A stretch of 64,000 nucleotides of DNA from Abyssalbus ytuae. GTDB taxonomy: Bacteria > Bacteroidota > Bacteroidia > Flavobacteriales > Flavobacteriaceae. Under the pieces are notes generated by a model. The model saw nothing but the letters and a program-made list of their open reading frames with translations. It was not told where the DNA came from and did no database searches. The position numbers were made by a program, and so were the translations under genes. Shown piece after piece: positions 44,459 through 53,553 of this stretch. The stretch's first letter is position 1; every line of letters starts with the position of its first letter. The stretch is taken from contig NZ_CP094358.1 in NCBI RefSeq assembly GCF_022807975.1, positions 3,596,001 to 3,660,000 on the forward strand, read 5' to 3'.

Positions 44459-46807
44459 ATGAAATTTCTGATGAACAATAAAATTGATCTAAATTCTGGT
44501 AATTATAATAGAACCAATTTTCAGGAGATTATAAGAAGATATGTTCAACACTGGAAATGGTTTTTGCTTAGTGTTATAACTTTAATAGTTTTGACATATT
44601 TATATATCCGGTATGCTACCCCACAATATGGAGCTTCTGCTACTGTTATGATGACGGAAGATCCCTCATCTTCTCCCGAAATGGCAATTTTTGAGGATTT
44701 AGAAGGATTTAATAGTAATGCTGAAAAAATAGAGGATGAGATTCAAATAATGAAATCCAGGTCTTTAATGACGGAAGTAGTTAAAAAACTTGCCTTAAAT
44801 TATCAATATTATATTTCGGGTAGGGTAAAGGAAACAGAGATATATAAAAGTTCTCCGATAAAAATTAATTTTCTCGAATCAGATTTAGTAATAGACAAAT
44901 CCTATTTTGATTTTTATATTGAAATTAAATCAGAAACTAATTTAGTTTATAGCACAAATAAAGACGAAGAAGGTAAAAGTTTTGCTTTCGGACAGGATAT
45001 ACCTACCCCGTTCAGTACTATGGTAATAGTACCGAATGCTGATAATTTTGACTCATATATAGGTAAAAAAGTGAGGGTTTCCATAACACCGGTAAACCAG
45101 GTGGCAGATTATTATACCACAAATATAATCATTCAACCTACCTTAAAAGGATCTAATGTGTTGGAAATAACTTTATCCGACAGGGTGAAAGAAAAGGCAA
45201 TTGATATAATAAATACATTAATTTATATATACAGTGAACGATCAATTGAAGAAAAAAGCCGGATTGCAAAAAAAACAGCGAGTTTTATAAATGAACGTAT
45301 TCAGTTTATTGCAGGAGGATTATCAGAAATTGACAGTAGTGCCGTAACTTTTAAATCCACTAACAGGCTTACTAATATAGCCTCTGAAACAGATATTTAT
45401 TTAAATGCAAGTTCGGAAGCACAACAACAGTTAAATGCTGCTGCTACTGAATTAAATATGGTAAATTATATGAAGGACTATTTGAAAGAACAGGATTCGC
45501 CCGATGTCCTTCCGGCTTTAGTAGGACTTTCTGATCCAACCATCAATGAAGTTCTGGCAAATTATAATGAACTTGTATTAGAACGTCAAAGATTATTAAA
45601 AAGTTCCAGCGAAAAGCATCCTGTTATTGTAAATCTTGATCAACAGCTTAAAAGCTTAAAGCAAACTATGGTCACTGGATTGAATAACATCAGCAATACT
45701 TTAAATATACGTGTTGATAATTTAAGAAATCAGGAATCAAGAATTAATTCAAAAATATACACTGTCCCCGGAAAAGAAAAACGGCTAAGGGACATTCAGA
45801 GGGAACAGGGAATAAAAGAGTCATTATACCTTTACCTACTTCAAAAAAGAGAAGAAGCTGCTATAGCTTCGGCATCAGTGTCTCCTAATATCAGAATAAT
45901 AGATCCTGCAATAATAAAAAATACAATTCCGGTGTACCCTAACCAAAAAGTTATATATGTAGCAAGCCTGGTGTTGGGATTTATCATTCCTTTTTTAGTG
46001 ATTTATTTAAACGATCTTTTTAATACTGAAATACATAACAAAGAAGATGTAGTAAAAATTGCAGACAATATCCCTTTCCTTGCAGAAATACCTAAAATTA
46101 AAAAAGATAAATTATTAATTGAAAAAAATGACCGTTCGGTTCTTGCAGAATCATTTCGAATATTAAGAACCAACCTTGATTATTTTATATCAGCCAAAAG
46201 CAAGAAAGAAGGGGGAGAAGTTATATTTGTCACTTCTACTATCAGTGGTGAAGGTAAATCTTTTGTTTCGTGTAATTTGGCACTTACTCTGGCTTATTCA
46301 CATAAAAAAGTACTTCTTATAAGGGCAGATATAAGAAAGGCTGACCATAAAAATTATCTTAAAGATTCTCAAATTAACCCGTTAAAGGGACTAGCAGAGT
46401 ATTTGTACGGTAAATATTCAGTGGAGGAAGTAATACAGCCTTTTGCAGACGATGCTTCTCTCGATATTATTACTTCCGGACAGTTGCCACCTAACCCGGC
46501 AGAGTTATTAATGACCGATAAAACCGATAAACTTTTTAAAAAAGTATCTAAAGATTATGACTTTATAATAGTTGATACAGCTCCTTCAATGCTAGTCACT
46601 GATACCTTATTAATTAGTCAATTTGCCGATCGTACTATTTATGTTTGCCGTTCGGCATATACTGACAAAAGATTATTAAGCTTTCCAATAGAACTTAAAG
46701 AAAACAGTAAACTAAAAGGGATGATGATGGTTATTAATGATGTGAAAGAAACCAACTTTGGTTATGGTAACAAATACGGAAGGGCTTATGGCAAAAAAGG
46801 GAAATAA
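44459..46807 (+). CDS. wzc: Polysaccharide co-polymerase and BY-type tyrosine kinase (Wzc)
   Basis: A 782-residue inner-membrane protein. The Wzz-type periplasmic region lies between two membrane segments (about residues 35-52 and 500-518) and includes long coiled-coil helices. The cytoplasmic kinase domain has Walker A in STISGEGKSFVSCNLA (near residue 595) and Walker B in DFIIVDTAPSM. The Walker A' region reads LLIRADIRKAD, where the first Asp of the usual LLIDADxR is Arg. The tail GYGNKYGRAYGKK is the tyrosine cluster that is autophosphorylated. It controls chain length and export with Wza. The gene for the matching PHP-type phosphatase lies convergently 7 bases downstream. Confidence 0.93.
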   Translation: MKFLMNNKIDLNSGNYNRTNFQEIIRRYVQHWKWFLLSVITLIVLTYLYIRYATPQYGASATVMMTEDPSSSPEMAIFEDLEGFNSNAEKIEDEIQIMKSRSLMTEVVKKLALNYQYYISGRVKETEIYKSSPIKINFLESDLVIDKSYFDFYIEIKSETNLVYSTNKDEEGKSFAFGQDIPTPFSTMVIVPNADNFDSYIGKKVRVSITPVNQVADYYTTNIIIQPTLKGSNVLEITLSDRVKEKAIDIINTLIYIYSERSIEEKSRIAKKTASFINERIQFIAGGLSEIDSSAVTFKSTNRLTNIASETDIYLNASSEAQQQLNAAATELNMVNYMKDYLKEQDSPDVLPALVGLSDPTINEVLANYNELVLERQRLLKSSSEKHPVIVNLDQQLKSLKQTMVTGLNNISNTLNIRVDNLRNQESRINSKIYTVPGKEKRLRDIQREQGIKESLYLYLLQKREEAAIASASVSPNIRIIDPAIIKNTIPVYPNQKVIYVASLVLGFIIPFLVIYLNDLFNTEIHNKEDVVKIADNIPFLAEIPKIKKDKLLIEKNDRSVLAESFRILRTNLDYFISAKSKKEGGEVIFVTSTISGEGKSFVSCNLALTLAYSHKKVLLIRADIRKADHKNYLKDSQINPLKGLAEYLYGKYSVEEVIQPFADDASLDIITSGQLPPNPAELLMTDKTDKLFKKVSKDYDFIIVDTAPSMLVTDTLLISQFADRTIYVCRSAYTDKRLLSFPIELKENSKLKGMMMVINDVKETNFGYGNKYGRAYGKKGK

Positions 46808-46813
46808 CTAAAT

Positions 46814-47554
46814 TTAGAAAGCAAAAACTTCTTTATTATTTCTTATAACAGGTAATAACAATTCAACTGTCTTTTTTGATAAAGTGATATTAACTAATTT
46901 TCTGCTATGGTGTGAATGGTGTATATCTGTTCCTAAAAAGTCAATCATTTTATTTTCCATTAAATTCAGGGCAGTTTTTTTTACAGATGCTCCGTAATAA
47001 TTACTTAAAGAAAGAGCATTTATCTGGAAATAGCACCCCATATCCTTTAGTAGTTTATACTTAGAAAAATTAGTATGAAAAAAAATATAGCGTTCAGGAT
47101 GTGCTAAAATAGGCTGGTATCCCGAATTTATTATTTTATAAACAGAATTTTCTAAATTTATGGGAGCCTGAAAATAAGATAATTCTATAAGAACAAAATT
47201 ATTATGTACTGTAAGTATATCTTTCTTTTCAATCAGCTCATCAAAGTAAGGGTCTATCATATATTCAGCGGCAGCCTTTATATGGATGTTGTCTAATTTT
47301 TGCTTATTTAATTGTGTTTTAAAATTTTTTAAGGTGTTTTCAATTTTAGCCGATGAGTTAGGATAGATATCTCCCATAACATGAGGAGTAAAAATATGAT
47401 TTTCTATTCCGTATTCGGCAAGTTGTTTAATTATATAAATACCATGTTTGGAATTATTTACCCCATCGTCAATACCGGGTAGTAAGTGGTTATGAATATC
47501 TGTAAAACCACCTAAATAATCAATTAAATATTTTTTTTTAAATATGTATAGCAC
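46814..47554 (-). CDS. PHP-type protein tyrosine phosphatase (CpsB/CapC/YwqE family)
   Basis: A 246-residue metal-dependent phosphatase with the PHP metal-binding motifs DIHNHLLPGIDDG near residues 19-31, FTPHVMGD, a glutamate in AAAEYMID, LAHPERY, and the C-terminal DFLGTDIHHSHHS. The family dephosphorylates the tyrosine cluster of BY-kinases, resetting polymerisation cycles. The gene is convergent with wzc, with only 6 bases between stops. The first ~10 residues (MLYIFKKKYLID) are a short N-terminal extension typical of Bacteroidetes homologues. Confidence 0.9.
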   Translation of the reverse strand: MLYIFKKKYLIDYLGGFTDIHNHLLPGIDDGVNNSKHGIYIIKQLAEYGIENHIFTPHVMGDIYPNSSAKIENTLKNFKTQLNKQKLDNIHIKAAAEYMIDPYFDELIEKKDILTVHNNFVLIELSYFQAPINLENSVYKIINSGYQPILAHPERYIFFHTNFSKYKLLKDMGCYFQINALSLSNYYGASVKKTALNLMENKMIDFLGTDIHHSHHSRKLVNITLSKKTVELLLPVIRNNKEVFAF

Positions 47555-47628
47555 TGTATAAAAGTAGGATAAAAATTGATGAAGGTTTAAAGGTAAAAGT
47601 TTTTATCTGTTCTTTTTTAAATAATGTA

Positions 47629-47658
47629 TTGAAAAGAAAAAGGTTAGTAGTAAATTTA
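47629..47658 (+). promoter_or_regulatory. Candidate flavobacterial promoter for the stress-type cluster
   Basis: TTG at 47629-47631, a 19-base spacer, then TAAATTTA at 47651-47658. This resembles the Bacteroidetes primary sigma consensus TTG-N17-23-TAnnTTTG apart from the last base. The -7 element ends 42 bases before the ATG at 47701. Chance matches are common in AT-rich DNA. Confidence 0.4.
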
Positions 47659-47700
47659 TAAAGCATTTTAGTTGTTATCTAAACTTAAAAATCAATAATC

Positions 47701-48180
47701 ATGAATTTTTATCTTTCTGTAAAAAAAATAAAACTTACAATATTAGCAGTCTTTACGTTGCTTGTCTTATTTTCATGTGAAGCATTAAAAACAGCTCCTT
47801 ATGATCAGTATTCCTATCAAAAGAGTATAGATATAAAAATTGATTCATCCAGGTTAATGGACGAAGCCACCACATCTTACAGTTCTCATTCGGAAGAAAT
47901 TGATAAACTCTTGATTGATATGGAAAAAATGGTGGAATATGAAAAAAACAAACCCAACAATGAAATAACTTATGCGATGTGGAAATTAATTTCAGACGAG
48001 AATAAAAATCTTTTAGGCGGATTTTTTAAAAGATGGGAAGAAAAGGAAACTTTATCCCAAGCCTTTGTAATTGAAGCAAAAAGTCAGGTTATGGAAGCCA
48101 TGGATATGCTCATTCAGTACGAAGGGAAAAAGGACAAAGATGCCATGAGTAAACTTTTACAGATAATCAATAATCAATAA
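47701..48180 (+). CDS. Small putative lipoprotein, helical
   Basis: A signal peptide with lipobox LFSCE (Cys near residue 26) marks a 159-residue lipoprotein. The mature part is mostly helical and charged (HSEEIDKLLIDMEKMVEYEKNK in part; FVIEAKSQVMEAMDMLIQYEGKKDKD). No family recognised. It is followed 10 bases later by a small helical cytoplasmic protein and then an Hsp20 gene, so it may belong to an envelope or heat-stress unit. Confidence is good that it is a gene, low on role. Confidence 0.7.
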   Translation: MNFYLSVKKIKLTILAVFTLLVLFSCEALKTAPYDQYSYQKSIDIKIDSSRLMDEATTSYSSHSEEIDKLLIDMEKMVEYEKNKPNNEITYAMWKLISDENKNLLGGFFKRWEEKETLSQAFVIEAKSQVMEAMDMLIQYEGKKDKDAMSKLLQIINNQ

Positions 48181-48190
48181 AACAGGTAAA

Positions 48191-48511
48191 ATGGATTTTG
48201 AAAAAATTCTGAAAGAACTTAAAGAAAGTTTAATTCGCTTATTGAACGAAAAATATAAAGGTTTTAAAAACGAGTCGAAAAAAGATATTGAGGATTTTCT
48301 GGAAAGTTCAAAAGAAAAACTGGAAAAATGGTCAAAATTACTTCTAAATGGAGATATTACTCCGGGGGAGTTCGAATGGTTGTTAAAAAGCCAAAAAGAT
48401 TTATTAGCCTTGAAAATGCTTCAAAAAGCAGGACTATCGAAAATTAGCCTCGGTCACATGAAAAATAACATTATAGAACTTATAGTAAACGTGGTAAAGG
48501 GGTTTTTGTAA
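48191..48511 (+). CDS. Small helical hypothetical protein
   Basis: A 106-residue protein without signal peptide. It is predicted to be almost all amphipathic helix (MDFEKILKELKESLIRLLNE start; ESSKEKLEKWSKLLLNGDI; final hydrophobic helix NNIIELIVNVVKGFL). It begins 10 bases after the lipoprotein gene, which supports co-transcription. The hydrophobic end could bind a membrane. No family assignment is possible. Confidence 0.65.
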   Translation: MDFEKILKELKESLIRLLNEKYKGFKNESKKDIEDFLESSKEKLEKWSKLLLNGDITPGEFEWLLKSQKDLLALKMLQKAGLSKISLGHMKNNIIELIVNVVKGFL

Positions 48512-48616
48512 AAATTATGTTAAATTATATAAACCTGATTTTTATCATATGCTAAAATATTGAATTTAAGTAGATTAGATATGTGTGAATATTGTCTAAC
48601 TTAAAAATTGAGAGCT

Positions 48617-49057
48617 ATGTCACTAATTAAATTTAACAAACGTTTGCCTTGGTTTAATACAGATATTTCTGATTTTTTTGATACCGAGGACTTTTTCAGG
48701 GATAGTTTCTGGACCAAAAGTATGGTAGAGCAGCCTGCTTTAAATATTAGGGAAACTGATAAGGAATTTCATATTGAACTAGCAGCACCAGGCCTTTCTA
48801 AAAATGATTTTGAAGTAACTATTGATGATGGTTATCTTAATATTTACGGTAAAAAATCTGACAAGAAAGAAGAAAAAGATAAAAATTACACTCGCAGGGA
48901 GTTTAATTACAGCTCTTTTAAAAGATCATTATTACTTCCTGAAAATGTAAAAGAAGAGGATATTTCTGCTCACTACGAAAATGGAATTTTAATGCTTACC
49001 CTATTTAAAAAAGAAGAAACTAAGGTTCATAAGCCTAAAGTAGTTCACATAGGTTAA
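48617..49057 (+). CDS. Hsp20/alpha-crystallin family small heat-shock protein
   Basis: A 146-residue ATP-independent holdase that binds unfolding proteins as oligomers. The alpha-crystallin domain spans about residues 40-135, with ALNIRETDKEFHIELAAPG, FEVTIDDGYLNIYG, REFNYSSFKRSLLLPENV and the closing YENGILMLTLFKKEE. The ATG at 48617 is chosen over an in-frame TTG nine bases upstream because it gives the normal MSLIKFN-type Bacteroidetes start. The C-terminus has a short basic tail with IxI-like VVHIG. An inverted repeat follows 16 bases after the stop. Confidence 0.95.
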   Translation: MSLIKFNKRLPWFNTDISDFFDTEDFFRDSFWTKSMVEQPALNIRETDKEFHIELAAPGLSKNDFEVTIDDGYLNIYGKKSDKKEEKDKNYTRREFNYSSFKRSLLLPENVKEEDISAHYENGILMLTLFKKEETKVHKPKVVHIG

Positions 49058-49072
49058 TTGTCTGTTATTTTG

Positions 49073-49147
49073 CCATCTCCGGGCTATTTTAGAAGCTTGT
49101 AACTAAATAAATATTTTTAGCATGTGTTTAAAATAGCCCCGGGATGG
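49073..49147. repeat. Long imperfect inverted repeat between hsp20 and the next gene
   Basis: Left arm 49073-49091 and right arm 49129-49147 pair over 19 bases with two mismatches (CCATC...GGGCTATTTTA against its complement), enclosing a 37-base AT-rich loop. The GC-rich arm bases stand out in this AT-rich DNA. It could end the hsp20 transcript or act as a structured RNA leader for the next gene. Confidence 0.6.
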
Positions 49148-49178
49148 GGTTTCTCAATAAACTTTTAAAAATCAGGTC

Positions 49179-49619
49179 ATGGTTATTTATACAAACCCTA
49201 ATGAAATTGACTGGGGAAAAGTTGAACTCATGCATGAAGATGCAAAAAAATGGATTGATGAAATAAAATTCATCGCAGATGAGCATTCCTTTCTGGATGA
49301 ATTATTAAGTGGCTATTTTTTAAAACTTTCCTCCGAAGAGAATTTTCCCAAAGCTACAGCATTGGTTAAGAAACTCACAAAAAACGAAAAAACAAACCAG
49401 GTTATACTAGATAAGGTGCAAGCCCATAACAATCAATTAGATGTTTTAATAGATAATAAACAACAACCTTTTGAAGAACGTGAAGTTAAAGCCGATCATA
49501 ATGTATTGAAAGATGAAATGTCCAAACATTTAAAAGCCTTCAGGGAAATTAAAAACCACATTTTTGATGTGATTATTGATATAATGAAAAAAGACAAGCA
49601 AAAAAGGTTACTTCTTTAA
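49179..49619 (+). CDS. Hypothetical helical protein (possible four-helix bundle)
   Basis: A 146-residue soluble protein built of four long helices. Histidines recur at helix-facing positions (MHEDAKKWID, DEHSFLDELL, AHNNQLDVL, ADHNVLKDEMSKHLKAF, NHIFDVII), a pattern faintly like hemerythrin-type bundles, but the canonical H-HxxxE-HxxxxD spacing is not clear, so this is only a suggestion. No signal peptide. It lies between hsp20 and a lipoprotein gene, in the same direction. Family unknown. Confidence 0.65.
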   Translation: MVIYTNPNEIDWGKVELMHEDAKKWIDEIKFIADEHSFLDELLSGYFLKLSSEENFPKATALVKKLTKNEKTNQVILDKVQAHNNQLDVLIDNKQQPFEEREVKADHNVLKDEMSKHLKAFREIKNHIFDVIIDIMKKDKQKRLLL

Positions 49620-49759
49620 AAATAATAAAAGCAAAAAGAATTTCTGTTGGGTTTTTGTGTTATAGATCAAAAATTATGATAATAAAATAGCCTGAATACA
49701 TTTATACCGACTTCAGTTTCAAATTCAAAGTATATCTGCTTTGATGTAAATAAAAAAAC

Positions 49760-50407
49760 ATGAAAATAATAACAAAAATATTAGCCATTATGCTTTTGGC
49801 CGGATGTTCTTCTACCCGGCTTATAGATAGCTGGAGAAACCCGGATTATCTTTATTTTACTCCTCAAAAAGTTCTTATAGTAGGAGTGTCCCATAATTTA
49901 ACTGCAAGAAAAATATTTGAGGTTCATTTAAAAAATGAATTTAATATGAGAAATATTGAAGCAGATGAAAGCTATGAGATTTTTGATTCGGACTTTACTA
50001 ATACAAAACAAACAGATGAGGATATCCAAAAACAACTTGATAAAGTTGTAGGTAAAGGTTATGATGTTATTTTAATTTCTACTGTAAAAGGAGTAGATGA
50101 AAAAACTTCTTATACACGAGGCCACTCCAGGGTTGATTATACCTGGAGAAGGTTCAGGGGTTATTATTTATTGTATCAGGACATTTACCACGATCCGGGA
50201 TATTATGAAAATTACAGGGTGTACAATATAGAAAGTGCGTTGTACAACATTGAAGAAGATAGTGAAAAATCGCTGGTTTGGGTGGCTTCTTATGATTTGG
50301 TAGATCCAAAAGGAATACAGGAAACAGTAGAAGATTATGTGGACAAAATAATTAAAGATTTAGAAAAAGAGAATTTGATACCAAGAAGAAATAAAAATAA
50401 ACCATAA
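49760..50407 (+). CDS. Putative lipoprotein of the stress-type cluster
   Basis: A 215-residue protein with a short lipoprotein signal (lipobox LLAGC at about residue 16, followed by SSTRLIDSWRNP). The CSS..L.DSW...Y opening and the alternating strand/helix layout (VLIVGVSHNLTARKIFE; GYDVILISTVKGVDE; YDLVDPKG) recall DUF4136-like or related Bacteroidetes lipoproteins, without certainty. A tyrosine-rich central insert (RRFRGYYLLYQDIYHDPGYY) is odd. It is the last gene of the plus-strand cluster and is followed by a strong bidirectional terminator. Confidence 0.7.
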   Translation: MKIITKILAIMLLAGCSSTRLIDSWRNPDYLYFTPQKVLIVGVSHNLTARKIFEVHLKNEFNMRNIEADESYEIFDSDFTNTKQTDEDIQKQLDKVVGKGYDVILISTVKGVDEKTSYTRGHSRVDYTWRRFRGYYLLYQDIYHDPGYYENYRVYNIESALYNIEEDSEKSLVWVASYDLVDPKGIQETVEDYVDKIIKDLEKENLIPRRNKNKP

Positions 50408-50446
50408 ACAGATGCCAAAGACAAATTGGTAGCGGTACCTAAAAAA

Positions 50447-50481
50447 AAACCTCCGTGAATTTTTTTTATTCACGGAGGTTT
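50447..50481. terminator. Bidirectional rho-independent terminator
   Basis: A perfect 14-base stem (AAACCTCCGTGAAT, 50447-50460, and its complement 50468-50481) with a 7-T loop, preceded by an A-run. On the minus strand the run becomes a U-tract. It separates the plus-strand lipoprotein gene (ends 50407) from the convergent minus-strand gene (ends 50531) and suits both. Confidence 0.9.
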
Positions 50482-50530
50482 CACTCACAATTCAAATGTC
50501 TCAACAATTAATTATTCAGTGAGTATGATT

Positions 50531-51829
50531 TTATAAGGATAAAGAAAAATTCTCTTTATTGCTTTTGCCATTTTTTTCTTTACCACTAACATCCATGGAA
50601 TTTCCCAGGGTTATTTCATCAAATACCAGTTCAGGAACCACTGTATTTACTTTTGTTCGGTAAATAGAACCGTTTGGCTCTAATGATCCGCTGGAATTAT
50701 ACCAGTATAAATAATCAAAAATAAGGTCATAATCCATTGCTCTTACATTGTAAACCGGGTTAAGAGGATCATCCGGAACTTGTGTAACCAAAGGTGTAAG
50801 CGGCATAGTGCCATCTGCATTTCCCTGTAAAATAACATCTGATTGTGTTAAAGGTGTACCCAGGTCTGCCACATACAAATCGTTTCCTAAAATATCAACA
50901 GATAATCCTCCTACACTCCTGAAGTTAGTATCATCGTAAATAACGGAAGCAACTTTATCATCTAAAGAAACACCTACAATCCTGTTACTATTTTCTACAA
51001 AATAAAGCTTGTTTCTTAAGAAATTGTATTCAAGCTCACTTACAAACGAACCTATTTCCCTGTCAACTACAAGTGTCGTATTGTTTCCATTTAAGTTTGT
51101 TTGTTTGATGGAAGTCATAAAAGAAGAGGAGTCGGTTTCAGCAAAAAATAACTTTCCTGTTAAAGTACTCACTGCAATGGCATTTATATTTCCCGGAGTT
51201 TCCAGGATAGTATCAGCATTGCCGGAAGAAAAATCAAGTTTAACTATTTTAGAACTGGTTTGAAACGTTACTGTATCTATAACACTTTCCGCATAATACA
51301 ATTGTCCGGTCAGGAAGGAATTGGCTACAGAAACGATATAATTATCGGATGTTACCACAGTTTCTTTCATAACAGTACCGGAAAATGACCGGGTTCCCTT
51401 GGTTATTTTGCTTCCTCCCATAAGTGTTTCTACCCAATAGATAGGTAAAATTAAATTTTGAATAATATCCAGATATCCTAATGAAATCTTTTCATTGTTT
51501 ATGGTTACTGCTAAATTACCGGATTTACAATCTTCCGGTAATTTGAAGGTCATATTTTTATTGGCATTAAAAGAGATGATTTCTGCCTTTTCTTCGTTTA
51601 CCAATACTTGTACGTTGTCACTTTTATTTCCCACATCCCCGGAAATTTGTACCAACCCACCGGCTACTGGAGTAGGAGTTACTACAGATAAATTTTTTGA
51701 TTGTGCGGAATCGTCTGTTAAACTTGTTTCGGCATCGTTGCTACAGCCTGAAGCTAAAACAAGGATAATGGTCATGGTTAAAGATGTAAACTTTAACGAG
51801 TTTATAAATGAATTGGTTAATGTTTTCAT
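50531..51829 (-). CDS. Surface lipoprotein with YWTD-like beta-propeller
   Basis: A lipoprotein signal with lipobox LASGC (near residue 29) is followed by acidic and Asp-rich sequence, then a short Ig/TIG-like segment (VQISGDVGNKSDNVQVLVN). From about residue 120 to 415 there are repeated blades of the LDL-receptor YWTD type: QLYYAESVI, KLFFAETDSSS, KLYFVENSNR, DLYVADLGT and YLYWYNSSGS. It is the last gene of the TonB-receptor operon, related in plan to the upstream TIG/propeller lipoprotein. It probably sits on the cell surface as a ligand-binding partner of the TonB receptor. The ligand is unknown. Confidence 0.75.
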   Translation of the reverse strand: MKTLTNSFINSLKFTSLTMTIILVLASGCSNDAETSLTDDSAQSKNLSVVTPTPVAGGLVQISGDVGNKSDNVQVLVNEEKAEIISFNANKNMTFKLPEDCKSGNLAVTINNEKISLGYLDIIQNLILPIYWVETLMGGSKITKGTRSFSGTVMKETVVTSDNYIVSVANSFLTGQLYYAESVIDTVTFQTSSKIVKLDFSSGNADTILETPGNINAIAVSTLTGKLFFAETDSSSFMTSIKQTNLNGNNTTLVVDREIGSFVSELEYNFLRNKLYFVENSNRIVGVSLDDKVASVIYDDTNFRSVGGLSVDILGNDLYVADLGTPLTQSDVILQGNADGTMPLTPLVTQVPDDPLNPVYNVRAMDYDLIFDYLYWYNSSGSLEPNGSIYRTKVNTVVPELVFDEITLGNSMDVSGKEKNGKSNKENFSLSL

Positions 51830-51864
51830 TTTGAATAAATTGAAGTTTGTTTAAGTTTTTTTTA

Positions 51865-53397
51865 TTATCGTATTTCAATATCAAAATAAGTTCCGGCAGG
51901 AATGTTAAATAAATCTTCTACCGTAGTTCCGTCTAAGGTTGCTCTTTTTATACTTCCGTTGTCGGTACTGTTTATCCAAAAAAGAAAATTATTTTCAGTA
52001 TCAATTTCCAGGTCAGAAGTTGCCTCAAGGTCGCCACCGGGCATTACAAAAGGTGTCAAACTGCCCGAACCATCAAGGTTGCCTTCGTAAATGGTAGTTA
52101 CTGCAGGCCACACAGATGAGTTTACATCAGCTATATATATTTTACCGCTTTCCGGTTCTACACTTATGTTTGTGGGCCCTATTAAACCGCTTCCGGGACC
52201 CCCATAAATTTCCTGTAAAGTGCCGGAACCATCTAAGTTTCCTTCATATGCATAACCGATAATTTGAAAAGTATTCAGATCATAAATACTGGCACCAATA
52301 TAAAACTTCCCGTTTTCTGAATCTATTTTTATACCCCCATAACCGCTGGCGAAAAAGGCATTTGGGATGGTAGCAATGGTTTCCAGTCCGCTTCCCGTAT
52401 CATTAAGATTGCCCTTGTAAACTGAAATAAAACTTTGAAAAGTATTCGGATCAGTACCTGAATCAATAATATACATTGTCTGTGTATCGGTATCAATTGC
52501 CATATCCGACAAGCTAAAAGAGCCTATAGTATAGATTGTTTCCATATTGCCTGAGCCATCCAGGGAGGCTCTTACCACATCTGCAGAAAAACCATTTACC
52601 CAATATATAAAATCATTTTCGCTGTCTATAGCTATTCCTTTAGGATTGGATACACCATCGGTACTGTCATACAGGATATCAATTACAACTCCGGTCTCTT
52701 CGATAAGCCCTCTGCTAATAGTCTGGTTATTTTGTGATGTCCAGTAAGTAGACCTAACCGCCACCGGGGTTTTATTAACAATAAATGATATATTTTCTGA
52801 TGAAAATCCTGAACGTTCAACCCTTAATTCCACTTCCCCGAAAACAGTCAATTCCGGTATCTGCACTATAATTTCACCGGAATCAGCACTCACGGGAATT
52901 ACTGATAAATCATTAAAAAATACTGTTGGTTCATCAAGGCCATCCACAAAATTTGAACCTGTAATAGTTATTTCATCATTCACAAAACCTTCACCCGGAA
53001 ATACCGAAGCAATAACCGGAGGAGGGAGTGAGGTATCCAGTGTAAACACCTGGTCACTCATCACAGTTTGGTTTCCTACGGTTATGGTAACTGAACCGGT
53101 AATCGTCCTGGCGGGTACATTTAAAGTTAACTGATTTTGTGTGGTTCCTTCTTTTTTAATAATAGCAGTACCTACATTACTACCGGAAAACAACACTTTA
53201 TTTCTTGAACGGTAAAGAGTGTCAAATCCGGTTCCGGTTATTGTAATTTCCTCTCCCACACGTGCTTTGGTCGGATTAATGTTTGTTATAGTTAGGGTAG
53301 GTAAGGAAGGTTGACTAAAATCGTCATCATTTTTACAGGCACCTACTGTTATTAACAGGAACACATAAAATAACAGGTGATGGATGGTTTTTTTCAT
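51865..53397 (-). CDS. Surface lipoprotein with two IPT/TIG domains and a YWTD-like beta-propeller
   Basis: A 510-residue lipoprotein (lipobox TVGAC near residue 21, followed by KNDDD, an acidic surface-export-type signal). Two IPT/TIG domains are clear at about residues 33-120 (ITNINPTKARVGEEITITGTGF) and 125-210 (IASVFPGEGFVNDEITITGSNF), each shown in part. The C-terminal ~290 residues are a YWTD-type propeller: NDFIYWVNGFSADVVRASLDGSG, TMYIIDSG, KFYIGASI, KIYIADVNSS and NFLFWINSTDNGSIKRATLDG. This is the plan of SusE/F-like or receptor-associated surface lipoproteins that bind ligands outside the cell. It is co-directional with the TonB receptor operon. Confidence 0.85.
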   Translation of the reverse strand: MKKTIHHLLFYVFLLITVGACKNDDDFSQPSLPTLTITNINPTKARVGEEITITGTGFDTLYRSRNKVLFSGSNVGTAIIKKEGTTQNQLTLNVPARTITGSVTITVGNQTVMSDQVFTLDTSLPPPVIASVFPGEGFVNDEITITGSNFVDGLDEPTVFFNDLSVIPVSADSGEIIVQIPELTVFGEVELRVERSGFSSENISFIVNKTPVAVRSTYWTSQNNQTISRGLIEETGVVIDILYDSTDGVSNPKGIAIDSENDFIYWVNGFSADVVRASLDGSGNMETIYTIGSFSLSDMAIDTDTQTMYIIDSGTDPNTFQSFISVYKGNLNDTGSGLETIATIPNAFFASGYGGIKIDSENGKFYIGASIYDLNTFQIIGYAYEGNLDGSGTLQEIYGGPGSGLIGPTNISVEPESGKIYIADVNSSVWPAVTTIYEGNLDGSGSLTPFVMPGGDLEATSDLEIDTENNFLFWINSTDNGSIKRATLDGTTVEDLFNIPAGTYFDIEIR

Positions 53398-53509
53398 AAT
53401 TGCATTTTTTAATTAAAAGCCATTCTTGCGTTAAACAGGTTTACCTATTACTATTGTATAAGCAGACCAATTTTTCTTTTTTGATATTGAAATTGTATTT
53501 ATTTATAAA

Positions 53510-53538
53510 GAATCACTGAATTTTAAATTCAGTGATTC
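53510..53538 (-). terminator. Hairpin terminator after the parallel-beta-helix lipoprotein gene
   Basis: Arms GAATCACTGAATTT (53510-53523) and AAATTCAGTGATTC (53525-53538) pair fully, with the innermost bases forming the loop. It lies 16 bases after the stop of the minus-strand gene at 53554. The downstream minus-strand sequence is T/A-rich (CTTTATAAATAAAT). It may only partly separate this gene from the two propeller lipoproteins. Confidence 0.7.
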
Positions 53539-53553
53539 TCATTTTATAGTTTG

